Positions 24,106-36,060 of a stretch of DNA of 64,000 nucleotides are shown here, one piece after another (the first letter of the stretch is position 1; every line of letters starts with the position of its first letter). Both the position numbers and the translations under genes were made by a program. The DNA is from Atherinomorus stipes (taxonomy: Eukaryota; Chordata; Actinopteri; Atheriniformes; Atherinidae), in the NCBI GenBank assembly GCA_023101725.1, contig JALJCO010003034.1:35446-99445 (forward strand). The letters run 5' to 3'. The notes beneath the pieces were generated by a model. The model worked only from the letters and a program-made list of their open reading frames with translations. It did not search any database and was not told the origin of the DNA.

Positions 24106-25375
24106 TTAAATGTTAAATACTATTCTTTTCTTTCTTCCACAGCTCTTACAAATTCCTGATGTGTAGAATGAGCTGATCTTTCTTCACTGCGGTGATCTCT
24201 GATACTGTTTCTGAATGCTCAATGCAAGAGTTTCGGGTACAAAGCCTCTAGGGGGCGCTTGTGGGGGAGACGAGCTGCGCGTTGACGTTCTTCTGGCTGC
24301 ACCAGTGTCATGTCTTCCACCACCACAGGTCAGCGCATGTCGAGACAACACTGACTGCTGCTAAAAGATGGAGAACAGGTACCTCTCAAACCCCAACCCA
24401 GACTCCAGTAAGACAAAGAAGAAAAGTTTTGTTTTGTGAGACGAAGAGAACCAAATTGGAGTGTGACTGGTCCCCACGGCAGGGGGGGCGTTCGTCGGCA
24501 CAACACCGGCACCAGAGTAAGACGGGAGTAAACAACCAAGCAGCTTTTTTTCTTTCTTTTGTTTAATTGGAGGGAGCTCCGATCCAGTCTGGGAATAAAA
24601 CGGGACCCACAGTTGGCTTTCTTCTCACTAACAAAGTAAATGTGATGTATGACGGAAATAAGGATGCAGAATATTGCAATGCTAAGTTTTTAGCATGTGA
24701 ATGTAGCAGTATGACAGCCATACGACTGTTACCGGGGAACAGATACACTCTGGCCACTTGTTAAATTTAGTTGATGCAGTAATTTTATTAGGTAATCATG
24801 TTCTCAGCCTGTGAATTTAGATATTTGAACTACAAGCCAGCGTTAGCCTGTTGTTACCGTTAGCATACAGTCTTTCAGTTTACTCAACGATCAAACTAAA
24901 CAACTAGCAGATTTATAACTTTATTACTTCAGTAGACATCGTGACTCTAATTCTGGGCTCAGACTGAGTGTAATGTGGGTTGAATTAGAGACCAACGCAG
25001 TCGAAGCAGCTCGTGCGTGTGCACGACATTAGCGTCACTACCACTTGTCGCCAGAAGGGGCGAACTTCTGGAACAAAGCTGGAACTTGTGCTGTACTCCT
25101 TTAAGAACAAATACAGTATTCTGACTAACTGTGGCACATTTTTATAGCTATTTGAAAAGCACACATTACATCACTCTATCTTCAAAAGGAAAGGAAAGAA
25201 AGTACTCTTGCTAAATTAAACTGGCCTAATAAGTGGAATTTATGAGTTATTGCCCCTAAAATTTGCATCAGGTTGGCAAATACCAATAATATATGTGAAG
25301 TCTAGCTAAATTTCTGCAAGTGTTATAATGTGAAGTGATTCATTTTCAACCCTACCAATGTAGCTTTCTATAAAC

Positions 25376-25880
25376 CAGGGGTGTCCAAATTCTTTACACT
25401 GAAGGACCAAAAATGACCCGGGGTGGATGGGCCAAACTTAAAAATTCATGTTGCAGTGTAATAAATTCAATATGCTTAGCCAATAGCATAATTGTCCAAA
25501 ATAAAATGCCATACACAGTCATTTGGAAAATAAGTAACGCTCTTTTTTTATTATTATTATAATTCTAATGACGGCCTGAAATTACTGAACATCCAGACAG
25601 GCTTTCAAAAATATTTCGTCAAACATAAATTCAAACCTTCATGAGACCAAAAAGACATGAAAATTACACTCTTTTAAAACATTGACTTTCTGCTTTAATA
25701 TACTGCTTTAAAATAAATTTCTGTAATGACCAAAAAAAAATATAGAGGAAAAAAAGTGCTCATGTTCCCAACTACTTTTAACCTTTTCCTTGTCAGTGTG
25801 CCTGTCTTCTCCATCTCTGACATTTGACTCCAGCATTTTTTCTTCTCATTGGCCCACGGGTCCCAAACTGGACGGCTGTG
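25376..25880. mobile_element. Probable hAT non-autonomous element
   Basis: The left end CAGGGGTGTCCAAATTCTTT is hAT-like. The right part, read inversely, gives CACAGCCGTCCAGTTTGGGA. The flanks TCTATAAAC and GTCTAAAC are similar but not identical, so the borders are provisional. Confidence 0.5.
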
Positions 25881-26599
25881 GTCTAAACCTCAATATACAG
25901 CAGCTGGAAGTGATGTGGAAAAATCTCAGCAGCTGATGTAGACCAAAAACACCCCCTCCACCTCTGAATGTGGACTGATGCATTGCATTTGTCGGTGAAA
26001 ACAATACACTAATCCTATAGGGTGTGAAGAAAAGCTAAATACTGTATCTATACTGTAGCACATTTTCCACGGGTCAAAAATAAACCCTTAAACAACCCCT
26101 GAAACATGCCTTTTCAGCACAATGGGAAAAGTAATAGAAAATATAGGTATTTAGCTGCTCTGGTTAGCGGTATTGAGGGAAACACAACACCTGGGTGCAT
26201 ACAATTATTGTCAATACACACGTTGTTGCTGGTGCTGCAGTGGTGGACTCAGTTCACATTTACTGACCAAAGCATCTCACATAGAGACTGTGAAGCTGAC
26301 AGCAACAATTCATGGACACAAAAAGATGAGACTGATCAATTTTACTGTCTGTAGCACAGCTGGCAGGACACTCAGCCCTGCTGTGTTGGGATAACGTCCA
26401 GTGTTCGATCAGAAATTATAAACTGGCCAAATGCATTAGGTTGCACCACTAATGCGACATGACTGGCAATAAACTCCATATTTAATAGGCCATGTGGGAT
26501 AGCACTCATGCTTCTGATTGATTACTTGGTTATAGGTGATATTGGTCATTTAATGGGCTGATAAAAAAAAAAATCAGAGATTAAAAGAAACAATAAATT
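25881..26599. other. No gene or repeat recognised
   Basis: Short frames at 26106-26354 and 26173-26394 overlap in different frames and have no motif. Confidence 0.3.
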
Positions 26600-27410
26600 C
26601 CCTATATTACTTAAAACACATTATATATATAAAGTTATTATACGGCTCTTTAGAATGCTGTAGAAAGCTCCATTGACTTGAATGGGTTTTCCCAACGTTC
26701 CAGCGGTCATTATTTTTGTTTAATGACCACTGAAACAATATATAATGACGGTTGTCAATGGCAACGGATCATCCTTTTTTTTAAACCTGTGGTCCTACAG
26801 TTGATCTAATATCCCTCCACATCGCAAGTAGTCAGGTCACTTAACGGCAACAAAAACAGCGAGCGAGCACTTAGCAACACCTCGTGACCAAAAATGGATG
26901 ACTTCCAAATTCATTTGAACATCTTTGGCAAGTGTTGAGATTTTGAGCGCTGGGTCCAAGCTGAGTTTAAGGATTCACCCTCTCCAAAACGAAAAAGACA
27001 AAAAAGAGGACCAGTGGTAAGACACATACCTAACAGCAGAGAAGGAAATGTCCGGTTCAACATACAGGAATAGCAGGTCCTAGCCCAAATTCCAGCCGCC
27101 ATGACTCAACTAACAAACGTTGCTAAGCAAGAAGTGCCCTGACTGTTTGATCCTCGCAAAAATAGAAGACTTTAATTTGAATTTTATCTTTTGCAAGTAG
27201 CCGACAGGGCGAATGCAGATCCCTCCACTTGCATCGGGGTCTGCTTTCGCCCTGTCCGTCAGTATGTCCCGATAATGACCTGCGTTCCAGACATTATCCC
27301 TTACATAATAAGTCTTGGTCATGAAAGAAATTCCTTTCCACAAATAAAAGTTTAGCTTAATTCTAGAAACTGTAGGATCCAAATGATCAATATATACATT
27401 TTCCAAGGTT
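26600..27410. repeat. Transposon-derived repeat with coding remnants
   Basis: 26640-26710 holds GCTCCATTGACTTGAATGGG, a phrase of a common fish repeat. On the plus strand 26894-27060, broken by stops, reads FERWVQAEFKDSPSPKRKR. On the minus strand 27110-27406 reads NAGHYRDILTDRAKADPDAS. Both look like decayed transposon protein pieces, but I cannot name the superfamily. Confidence 0.45.
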
Positions 27411-30389
27411 TAATTCTAACTAATCCAAGATTTTGGCAGTTTAATTTTAGATCTGTACATCCACCTTATGTTTAGGATTTATTCTTAGTCCTTACACAGT
27501 AAAAATATGTCAGAAATGAACTTGGTAGACTAATTGAGTCCACAGTGACATCAGAATTATTCTCCAAGGCTCACGCGATTACCTTTTCCAGGCCTGATTT
27601 GCTGTGATGTTTGCACTGTTGCATTTAGAAACAAAGCGCTTTAAAGATGGTCCCTAGACAGGCCTCTCTCCCAGCATCCTTCCCCTCCTCTTTTCTCCTA
27701 TTCGTCCCTTTATCCTGCACTCCCTTTCTGTGGAGCCCCTCTGGACCCCATCAAGGTCTATTCTGTTCATCCCACATGTGAAGGGTCAGTGCATAGCCCA
27801 CAAAAATAAACGAGTCTCTCAGTGTGGGGACCTTTGTGCATGTCCACACCCCCTACCCTCTTCCTCTCTTGCTCTATCTTACTTGTGCCCTATAGATGAG
27901 AACTGGCTCCATTCACAGCGCCTCCCTCCCCCCTGGAGCGCACTTCTCAGGGCCTTAACAGTGCAGCTCTATGCCTTATTGCTCCAGCTCCTCAGAGAAG
28001 GGTCTCGTCAAAGCATTTGTGAGGACACAGAAGGAAATGAACTGGCTTTGTGCTTAAACACATTGACATATAGGCAAGATCACGTGGTGAGGCATGTGGG
28101 GCAAGCCTTTACAAGAGAAAAGGGCACAATGTGTAAAATATCTCTTTATGGCCTCTGTGAGGCCATCTTGGAAGGAAAATACCAGGACCTGTTTCGAAAT
28201 TAAGCTTTTTTTTTTACGAGTTTGCCCCTGCTGGCTGCCATCCAGCTTAATCCACATTGTGTTCTGACTTCCTACGGACCAAAGCAGGTTTCTCAAGCTC
28301 ATCTCCACTTCATGTTTAATCTCCCCCTGCTCTTTCATTAGGACCACACCATGTGTTGATTCTAAAGAAATGAAGCGAACACCTCATTTCGAGCTAGAAT
28401 GAGCCAGAAAAAGCTTTTGTCTGCTGAAGGAATGCCCATAAGACAGAGGGGAACACTGTTTGGTCTGACTTGGGTTGCTATACTGGGGCTGAAGAACGCC
28501 ATGGCAACGCAAGCAGAAGGTCTGCTGGATCACATAATGCTGATACAATACAGCAGAGCCGGGTTTGTCATTCCAGTCAGGCCTGACCCAAATTACAACA
28601 TCCTGGGAAAATGTGGTCCACTTCAACCAGCTTACATGCTCAGAGTGATTTAATTGGGCTTGCACATTTTTTGGCTGATAGCAATAATAAACAAAACATA
28701 TGGATGTTTGAAGTCTAATCACTGAGGAAACGGCCCTGTTAATGATTTAACACCACACTCCATAGCCCATGGCTGCCGGATTATTGGGTCTTTCTGATTG
28801 TTTACCCAGTATGTCTACAAGCCACTTCTCCATCTGCGGTTATAATTCTCAGCATTTAAGCTTAATAATCCTTTATATTTCCCTATGTTTATTATCTTGT
28901 ATCAACAGCCTCAAGGGGAAATCAGCTTAAAATGGGAAGAACAACAAAAAAGCGATTAGGAACCATGTCTACTAAACAACCATATTTCACCAAAAGGCAA
29001 AATATCAGCACAGAAATGTAGAAAGGCAAAACAGCGTTGTTGGCATGAGACAAACTTTGAGTGCATTTTGCAACTTCCCCAAAAGTTTTCTCTTTTTTTG
29101 TGAGTTTTAAAAGTGATTAGTTTAAAAATCCCAAACACATCATGAACTAGGAAGTCCAACCAATTTAAAGTATGAGCCAAACCGCTGGAAACCATCTGTA
29201 GAAACAAGTCTTGCAGAACTACAGTTGGACTCAGAACTTTTCTGCTTGCCTGGCTACAACATCACATCACCCCCCCCCCAACAAAAAGCCCGTACCAGTA
29301 TGTGTGCACATGGAAAAGAGGAATGCACTTACTTTTCTCTGGAGGTCTGGTAGTTGTATGTCAGGGCTTAAAGCGATAGTTTCTCTAGGCTCTTTTCATC
29401 TGCACCTCTGCCGTGCTGCCCTGCCTCTTCAGTACTATTTCTTTTTGTGGGCTGAGCATACGATAGCTGTGTAGACTTCTTTTTTTCTTTGTGTGTGTGT
29501 TGTATGGGTGAAGGGGAGGGTGATGGGGTGGGCTGTTGATCACTGAGTTTCCTGACTCGTGATCAGGGGCTCATTACCCCCAAGGTCACTCCAGGGACGC
29601 CCTGCCTGGCACTTAGTGAGATACCAGAGAGAAGATGTGAGGTGGAGGACGAGAGGGGGGTAAAGAGCCCAGTGCACCCGAGATCCACAGGGACGGGGAG
29701 GAAGAGGTGGCAGAGGAGAGACGGGTGCATCAACAGGCAGGGAAGCGAGAAAATGAGCAAGGCTGAATTCAGGGAGAACAAGTAAACAAAATGCAACTGC
29801 ATGAGCTCAGAGTGCAACCAAGCTGGGACCAGTACTCCAGCCAAGCCGCAGTTACATAAAATATTGTGTTGACCCATGGAAAAGTGAGTGCAAAGCAATC
29901 AATATGATATCGACACAAAAAGCAGCTCGGGTGTGGATTTGTTTTTCAGTGTTTTGTATAGACTGATAACACAAACAAAAACATATCTCTGTCTGTGACT
30001 GACTTCTACAGTTTTAAAAGTAATTCTTACTGATGATTTTGAGTTTTACAGTCACTTAAAGCCAGAGTTGGTAAGAGATGCTTTTTGTTCTACTGGGTGA
30101 AATGGTCCTTCCATCCTGACAGTATCAACACATCATGTGTTCATAAAAAGGAAGGAAATAAGTCAGAGCTCTGTGAGAGCTGCAGGTCTCTAAAAACTCT
30201 GACCAATCCTGCCATTCACACCGAAAAGCAGGAATTGGTCATTCGCAACATATAGCAAAAACAAATCGATGCCTTTATGTCTCATCTCTGTCCCTTCCCC
30301 TTTAATGTCCCCACCTGGTCCTCACGTGACCCACTCTGTGGTCCACTCACTGTAAACCAAGGGGCAAACTCCACTGGAAAAGTGTGAAA
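27411..30389. other. No gene or clear repeat recognised
   Basis: This is the longest stretch without obvious transposon ends. The 157-codon frame at 27730-28203 has no domain I recognise, no partner exons and many rare residues for a globular protein. I treat it as chance. Confidence 0.35.
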
Positions 30390-30545
30390 CCAGGAAGTGA
30401 AGTTTTTATTTGTAATTCTTTCTTGATCCACTAGAGGCTCCAAAACAGAGCAAATCCCCACAGACTCCCGTGTTGAAGAGACCAACTTCACAGCAAAAAT
30501 AAACATGATTACAGCAGAAATAAACAGGGGACGCTGCATGTTGTT
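30390..30545 (-). repeat. Repeat shared with 63490-63610
   Basis: Inverted, this reads TTTCTGCTGTAATCATGTTT, then GCTGTGAAGTTGGTCTCTTC and GGGAGTCTGTGGGGATTTGC. It parallels GCTGTGAAGTTGGCGTTTTT and GGGAGTCTATGGGGATTTGC near 63530. It is a copy of an interspersed fish repeat. Confidence 0.6.
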
Positions 30546-31750
30546 ACTCCCCCCTCTCTAAACTTGGTCTGGTCCAAACCTGTGCACCTCACAAGAATAC
30601 ACCGGTGCGCAGCGCAGCGCAGCCTGCAGCTCCCACGAGCTCATTGATTCAGAGCATCAGAGGACGTTAATCTAACGTTCATCTGGTAGGTAGTGGTGGT
30701 CACGCGTTATATGTAAACAAACCTGTCATAAATGACGATGGTGTGTTCGTTACTTTTCCCTTGTAACTTTTATAACAGTCAGATGTCATCATGTTAGGCA
30801 GTGAGAATAGATGTGGTCGTTTCAACAAGATGAGTGAATGAAGTAATATGCTGCGTTTAGCATTGGTTTATGAAACAAGTACAGTAATGGGCTAAGCCCA
30901 AAAAATTTCTTTAAATTTATAATTAATTTTTGCGACCTTTTGAATATATATAAACATATACAGTATGCTATAAATACTATTATTTAGTGATTTACCAACC
31001 GTGGACATCAGGTCCTTTTTCAAAAAAGTGAACAGCTCAGTTGAGAGAAAACAACTAAAGACAATTTTACAATGATATCATGTCATAAATCTTTGGATAA
31101 TAATAATTTGCTCTGCTTGATGTAGGAATGAAGGACAAAAAGAGAGAGATGGTAGAAAGAAAAAAAAATGCCAGCATGAGCATTTTAGAACACACATACC
31201 CTAGTTTGTGTACTTTCTTCAGAAGTTGAGATTAAATTATGTCATGTTTAAATACTGTTCATATAACAATAACAAAAGCACCTTACCTGCTGATATTGTG
31301 GTTTCAGACCACCATTATATGCAGATATGACCTTTTACTTGTTTTAACTCCGGAACAAAGGTACAAATAACCTTATAATTGTGTGGAATTTATTTGTGTG
31401 TCAATTTTTACAATAATATTTTTTGTGGTTCTTGTTGATCTTTGTGTGTTAATACAAAGAGGGAAAGATGACAACAAGAATGAGAACAACACAGAGGTGG
31501 AACAAGAACCAGGTAAAAAAAAAAAAAAAAAAGGACATATTTACTTTGGGTGAAGTAGAATTTTTAAAAACAGTTTTTCTTTATATTTTTGTTTAAATTT
31601 ATGAATATATCCCTGACTGCGTCCTGGTTTAGTCCTGGTTACACCTGGCTCTGTGAATTATGCTCTGTGAGTCCTTGTTTAGTCCTGAGCTATGTATTGG
31701 TATTGAACTTTGAGTAAGATGTGTGACACCAAGACTGAGTTTTAACTTTA
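30546..31750. other. No gene or repeat recognised
   Basis: AT-rich sequence with a short A run near 31516. No terminal repeats or exons were seen. Confidence 0.3.
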
Positions 31751-32493
31751 GGGTGAATCCCATTTCACCCCTTAGCCCTTCCCCTCCGTTTTGCGCGTTC
31801 ATGTGTAGGGGTAGGGGTGTCCCAATACCTGTAGGATGGAGGGGAAGGGCTAAGGGGGAGGGCTATATACCCCTTCAAACGAAGATTTTTCGAGAGCACA
31901 CTTCAAACGAAGGGGTATGAAAATCACTGGGACGATGGCTGCTACTGAGTCCAAAAACATCCACAAATGTAAATATTTCTCCATAAATAAAGTTTAAAAA
32001 GTGTGAAAACCATTATATAGTCTAGTTTAATGTTGTTTAAATGTTTAACGGTCATTTTTTTTGCAAAATGCACATGAAAAAAAATCGCGATTACTACATT
32101 GACGCTTCAGTTATATAAACGCTACCAGGCTGAAAACCAGCGGTGCTCTGCAGCCCTGATAATCTAGATGATCAATAAGAAATTCGGCAGCATCGCTGCT
32201 GGTCTTCATGGGATAAAACACAGGCAGGGATGTCATGCAAAAATCGAATTTGCTTGTTAACGTTAATCCACAGCTGTAGACAGCTTGATTTCTCCAGATT
32301 TGCGCCAACAGCTCAGCGCACATCTGCTTACACACAAGCCGGCGGATCACTGATGACGTATGTGATTCTTGAAGGGGTGTCCCAATTTGAAGGGGTTGAC
32401 TTTCACCCCTACCCCTTGTAGCTTCGTTTTAAGTGCAAGGGCCAAAGGGAAGGGGGAAGGGGTAGGGGTAAAAAAGAGAATTGGGATTGGGCC
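31751..32493. mobile_element. Terminal-repeat element A (GGGTGAATCCCA / GGCCCAATCCCA)
   Basis: The left end GGGTGAATCCCATTTCACCC pairs with the inverse right end GGCCCAATCCCAATTCTC. Both are followed by CCCCTTAGCCCTTCCCC-like arms. TTTA flanks both sides (31747-31750, 32494-32497), possibly a target duplication. It is non-coding. Confidence 0.65.
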
Positions 32494-32793
32494 TTTATGG
32501 TAATCCATAAATACATTACAATGAAAACATAATGTAGTGTTATGATTATTAAAGAACATGGGCAGGACGTGTTAAAAGTTAGATAGAAAAAGGCAAATAC
32601 TGAATAATTGTTGGTACCACACCGGTAGATTAAGTTATTTATTACTTTTTTGGTGTACTGGATCACCCTTCTAATGATGATCTTTTTGTGGGCTAAGCCC
32701 CTGATGATGACAATGTCTAGCTCCGCCCCTGCTACAGGTGCAGACGTCTGATTGGACGTTACAGAAAACACCTGATTGCAGTGATTACCTCAA

Positions 32794-33573
32794 AGGCCCA
32801 ATCCCAAACCGGCCCCTACACACTACCCCTCCGTTTGTGCGTTCCCGCGGAGGCTCCACCATATTAATGGCCGTCCCAAACCGCGTAGGGTGGAGGGAGA
32901 GTGGACTGTTCAGCCCTTAATCAGAGAGTCTGCATCAGTGCAGACTCGCCAGAATTTTGTAGCAGGTGGAACAGCTAAATGGAGGAGGAAACAGTCGTGC
33001 TCCACACATGTCATGCATGTTTGTCAATACTGACAGAAAAACATGAATGGAGTTATTTTATGGGGGGGGGGGGGGGATGGTTACAGGTGCGCTGTATGTA
33101 TCTTTTAAACCACTGGCACTCATGGAAGGGAATATTTGAGCAGAAAAGAGGTTCCTCTTATTGGCACAATGATAATAAGGATAATAATAATAATCATCAT
33201 CATCATAACAACAATAATAAATTATAATGATAATGATAAATGATAATTAGTAGTAGTCATTATTATTAGGCCGATTAGTAGTGATTATAATAATTTTTGT
33301 CGTGTATTTAATTGTTAAGGATCACGATTATTATTATTTATTTAAAATAAAACATTGTTCTTCACCCATGAGTGTGAGTTAGTATTTCCACACAGATTTA
33401 TTTGACACGGCGAAGACTGCTTTCCTTTTCCAGTGGAGGGAAGAGGGCGTCTCATTCTCATTAACACCCTCCACCTGCAAATAAGGCGCCTCTACAGCTG
33501 CAAGTGTGACTTCATTGGGAGTGACACTCGATAGTTAAGGGGTAGTGTGTAGGGGGCGGTTTGGGATTGGACC
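32794..33573. mobile_element. Terminal-repeat element B (CCAATCCCAAACCG)
   Basis: The left end AGGCCCAATCCCAAACCGGC pairs with the inverse right end GGTCCAATCCCAAACCGCCC. Both arms then share CCCTACACACTACCCCT. It is related to element A by the core CCAATCCCAA. It contains an A/T/C microsatellite and a G17 run. Confidence 0.75.
33170..33285 (+). repeat. Trinucleotide-type microsatellite
   Basis: Interrupted ATA/AAT, CAT and TAG repeats. Frames showing runs of His or Asn here are artefacts of it. Confidence 0.85.
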
Positions 33574-35820
33574 AATGTGTTGCTCAACACAATTTTAGCT
33601 ACATTGCCCCATTATGCTTTTTTACATGTTTTATTTCAGTCATTTTTTTCATATTTTTTTTAAACCACAATTCAAAATTAATTTCATGACTTTCATAGAA
33701 TTTTTATTTAGTATTACTTTGTCAGTTTCATCTTATTTCACTAACGGATGATATTTTTTTTTCCTTCTTTAATTGGAGGGGATGAATAATTTTGAGGACA
33801 ACTGTATTTTGCCAGATGAAAGAGGCAAACTGGCCAAGCACAGTTTTCTATGGTGGCTGGTGAGCTAAAAAGTCTGTAAACATGTGAACGTATTGTTTTC
33901 TTGGTAAGAAATAGTAGTGAATGACTAGCAGTGAGGTCATGAGCTGGTCAGGAACTCACAGTCGGGACATGAACTAGTTTATTTGGCAATATTTATATAT
34001 GTCATATATGACATATGTCAGTATATGTCATTGTAATTAAATTAACCTTTTGTTACGTTTATCTTAACTGGATCAGTCGCTGGCAGGTTTATTAATAATA
34101 CTTGTGTGTCCCCCACCTTTGAAATCAAAATTTTGTCCTTGATTTCTGGTGCCAGTATCTGTATTGGAACATCTCTAATTTGAACACCTAACTTTAATGT
34201 TTTTCTAACTGAATATAAGCATTTTTTCAAAGCAAAAAGAAAGTCAAAATAAAGACCATGAAGAAAAGAAATTGAAGTTTCCCTCAGACGTCTCACATAC
34301 AACTGGAAATATGCAGCTGCAGAGCAGCTCCCAGTTGATTTCAAAGTGAGACTGAGAGGCACTATGTGATGAGAAGGGAATGAGAATCTGTTGAAAGATT
34401 TCATCTTTTATCACAGGTTGGCGTAATTAATTAGATGGCTGAAGTACGCTTTGTTAAAAATACCACAGAGAAGTACAGCTGTTTCCAACCATGAACTTAT
34501 ATGCCCACTTAGAACACTAAAAACCAGAACTTTTCACAAAAATCTGAACTTTTCACTGAAGCGACTGCAAAGTCAGTTGTTTAGGTCCCAACAATCACAA
34601 AAAGGCAGATAAATCCTGAAGAGACAGCTGAATTTCTCCAGTCGTACACTGAAAAAGAGGTGAAAGCCTGTAAATCCCGAAACAACACAGACAAATGGAC
34701 CAACAGTCCTGCCTGGGATTTATTGAACCAACACATGGATGAGGAATTAATGTACAATAGCCTATATTTTTGAATAGTCCATTAACCTTCACATGACAGA
34801 GTGATGCATTGCATCATCATTTTTATCTGTGGTGCTGTGTTTTTAACAATGTCGGCCAGTTCAGGGTTTTAGTTGTTATGAGACAGTAAAAAGTACATTT
34901 GTGAAGCTATCGGCCAGATGATCCAAAGTCTCTGTCTGTCTACCCGAGTTTCTTCCTTCCTCTCATGTTTCTGGCCTTAGACTGTTTTAGAAGAACGTGT
35001 GTCAATAAATGGAGGATCCTCAGTGTGTTTTGGAGCAGCAGATGGTTGGAGATGATCACATAGAGCAACATGGTTACTGTGCCACAGCTGTGCGAGCCTT
35101 GACTGACAGATTACAGCACACAAATCAATAGAGTTTGCCATTAGTTCTGTCCACAAAGCCCTGTATACTGATGTAAGACTGCCTCTGGAAACTCTCGGAG
35201 GTCCACGAGCAGGAATGGTCCTGTATATCGCATCATAAAGCTGTCTTTCCAGGCTTGGCTTATTGATTGAGTGTCTGGGATGGGTTGATTCTGTATTATA
35301 TCAAATTGCCTCCCGGTATCAAAAAAGCCCTTCTTTAGATATGATAACCCACAGTGACAAACTGTTAAAGTACTGTTCAGAGTCATGCACAATGTCATGC
35401 ACAAGTGCAACTTTTACAGCATTTAGAAGCAGATTATACAACTGCACAGCATGACTAAGGTGTAACTCTATCCAAAGATGGTCAAAAATAAGCAGTAAGG
35501 CGAGGCCAGAGTGGTGGTCGTGGATGGTACAGGCCATTCCTAAACTCTTACTGGCCCCTGAAACACAAACTCCCTACATTGGTTATAATATTACGTCTGT
35601 CCAAACTATTTAACCTTTATGAAGAGGATATAAAAGTAATAAGAACACAAGTTGTGACAACTGTGCAAAGGTTGATACACCGATACAATGCGAGATCATC
35701 TAAACAGTTATTCACTTTGATAAATACAGTAAGACATTATCAGCTGTTTGTTTTTACAGTTTAGCTTCAGTTTTTACAATAAGTGTACACTTTTTTTTTT
35801 TAATGTTTAGTTCAATGCTT
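33574..35820. other. No gene or clear repeat recognised
   Basis: AT-rich sequence. The 120-codon minus frame at 34042-34404 and the overlapping frames near 35140-35760 show no domain or splice support. Confidence 0.3.
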
Positions 35821-35824
35821 CTTA

Positions 35825-36060
35825 AAGACACACAACGGAACTTTTAGCAGTTTTCTCAGTGACGCCCCCCCCATCGACGGCTAAACTGGCATCCATCCTC
35901 ATGGTACCTGCACTGTGATTCACTCCAGCCAGTAAAAGACAGTCTTATCTTGACTCTTGTTCGGTCACTTCTTCTCTTTCTTTTCTTCTCTTCCTGCGTT
36001 TCTTTGCCAAATCAGACATGATGCGCGTTCAAAACACCTGCTGTGTTCATGTCTGGTTCA
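35825..36060 (-). repeat. Second copy of the 23.15 kb repeat with exon-1-like remnant
   Basis: TTAA at 35821-35824 is followed by AGACACACAACGGAACTTTT, matching 23148 onward. On the minus strand it encodes a basic start and, after a frame change, DRTRVKIRLSFTGWSESQ. The match stops near 36060, so sequence beyond differs from the 23 kb copy. Confidence 0.7.

Larger units (their letters stand above)
23148..25100. mobile_element. Candidate TTAA-flanked element with a transposase-like exon
   Basis: TTAA lies at 23144-23147 and 25101-25104. The ends AGACACACAACGTAACTTGT and (inverse) AGGAGTACAGCACAAGTTCC match at about 13 of 23 positions when extended to AGC, a weak terminal repeat. The left 280 bp recurs at 35825-36060. 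On the minus strand 23213-23356 encodes a basic start and then RTRVKIRLSFTGWRES, resembling exon 1 of the 62.3 kb transposase. A second TTAA element is nested inside. Confidence 0.45.

Noticed and set aside
27730..28203. 157-codon plus-strand frame as a host gene
   Set aside because: No domain, no flanking exons and no conserved motif; length alone is not enough in 64 kb.
32979..33227. His/Asn-repeat protein
   Set aside because: The His and Asn runs are microsatellite translation.
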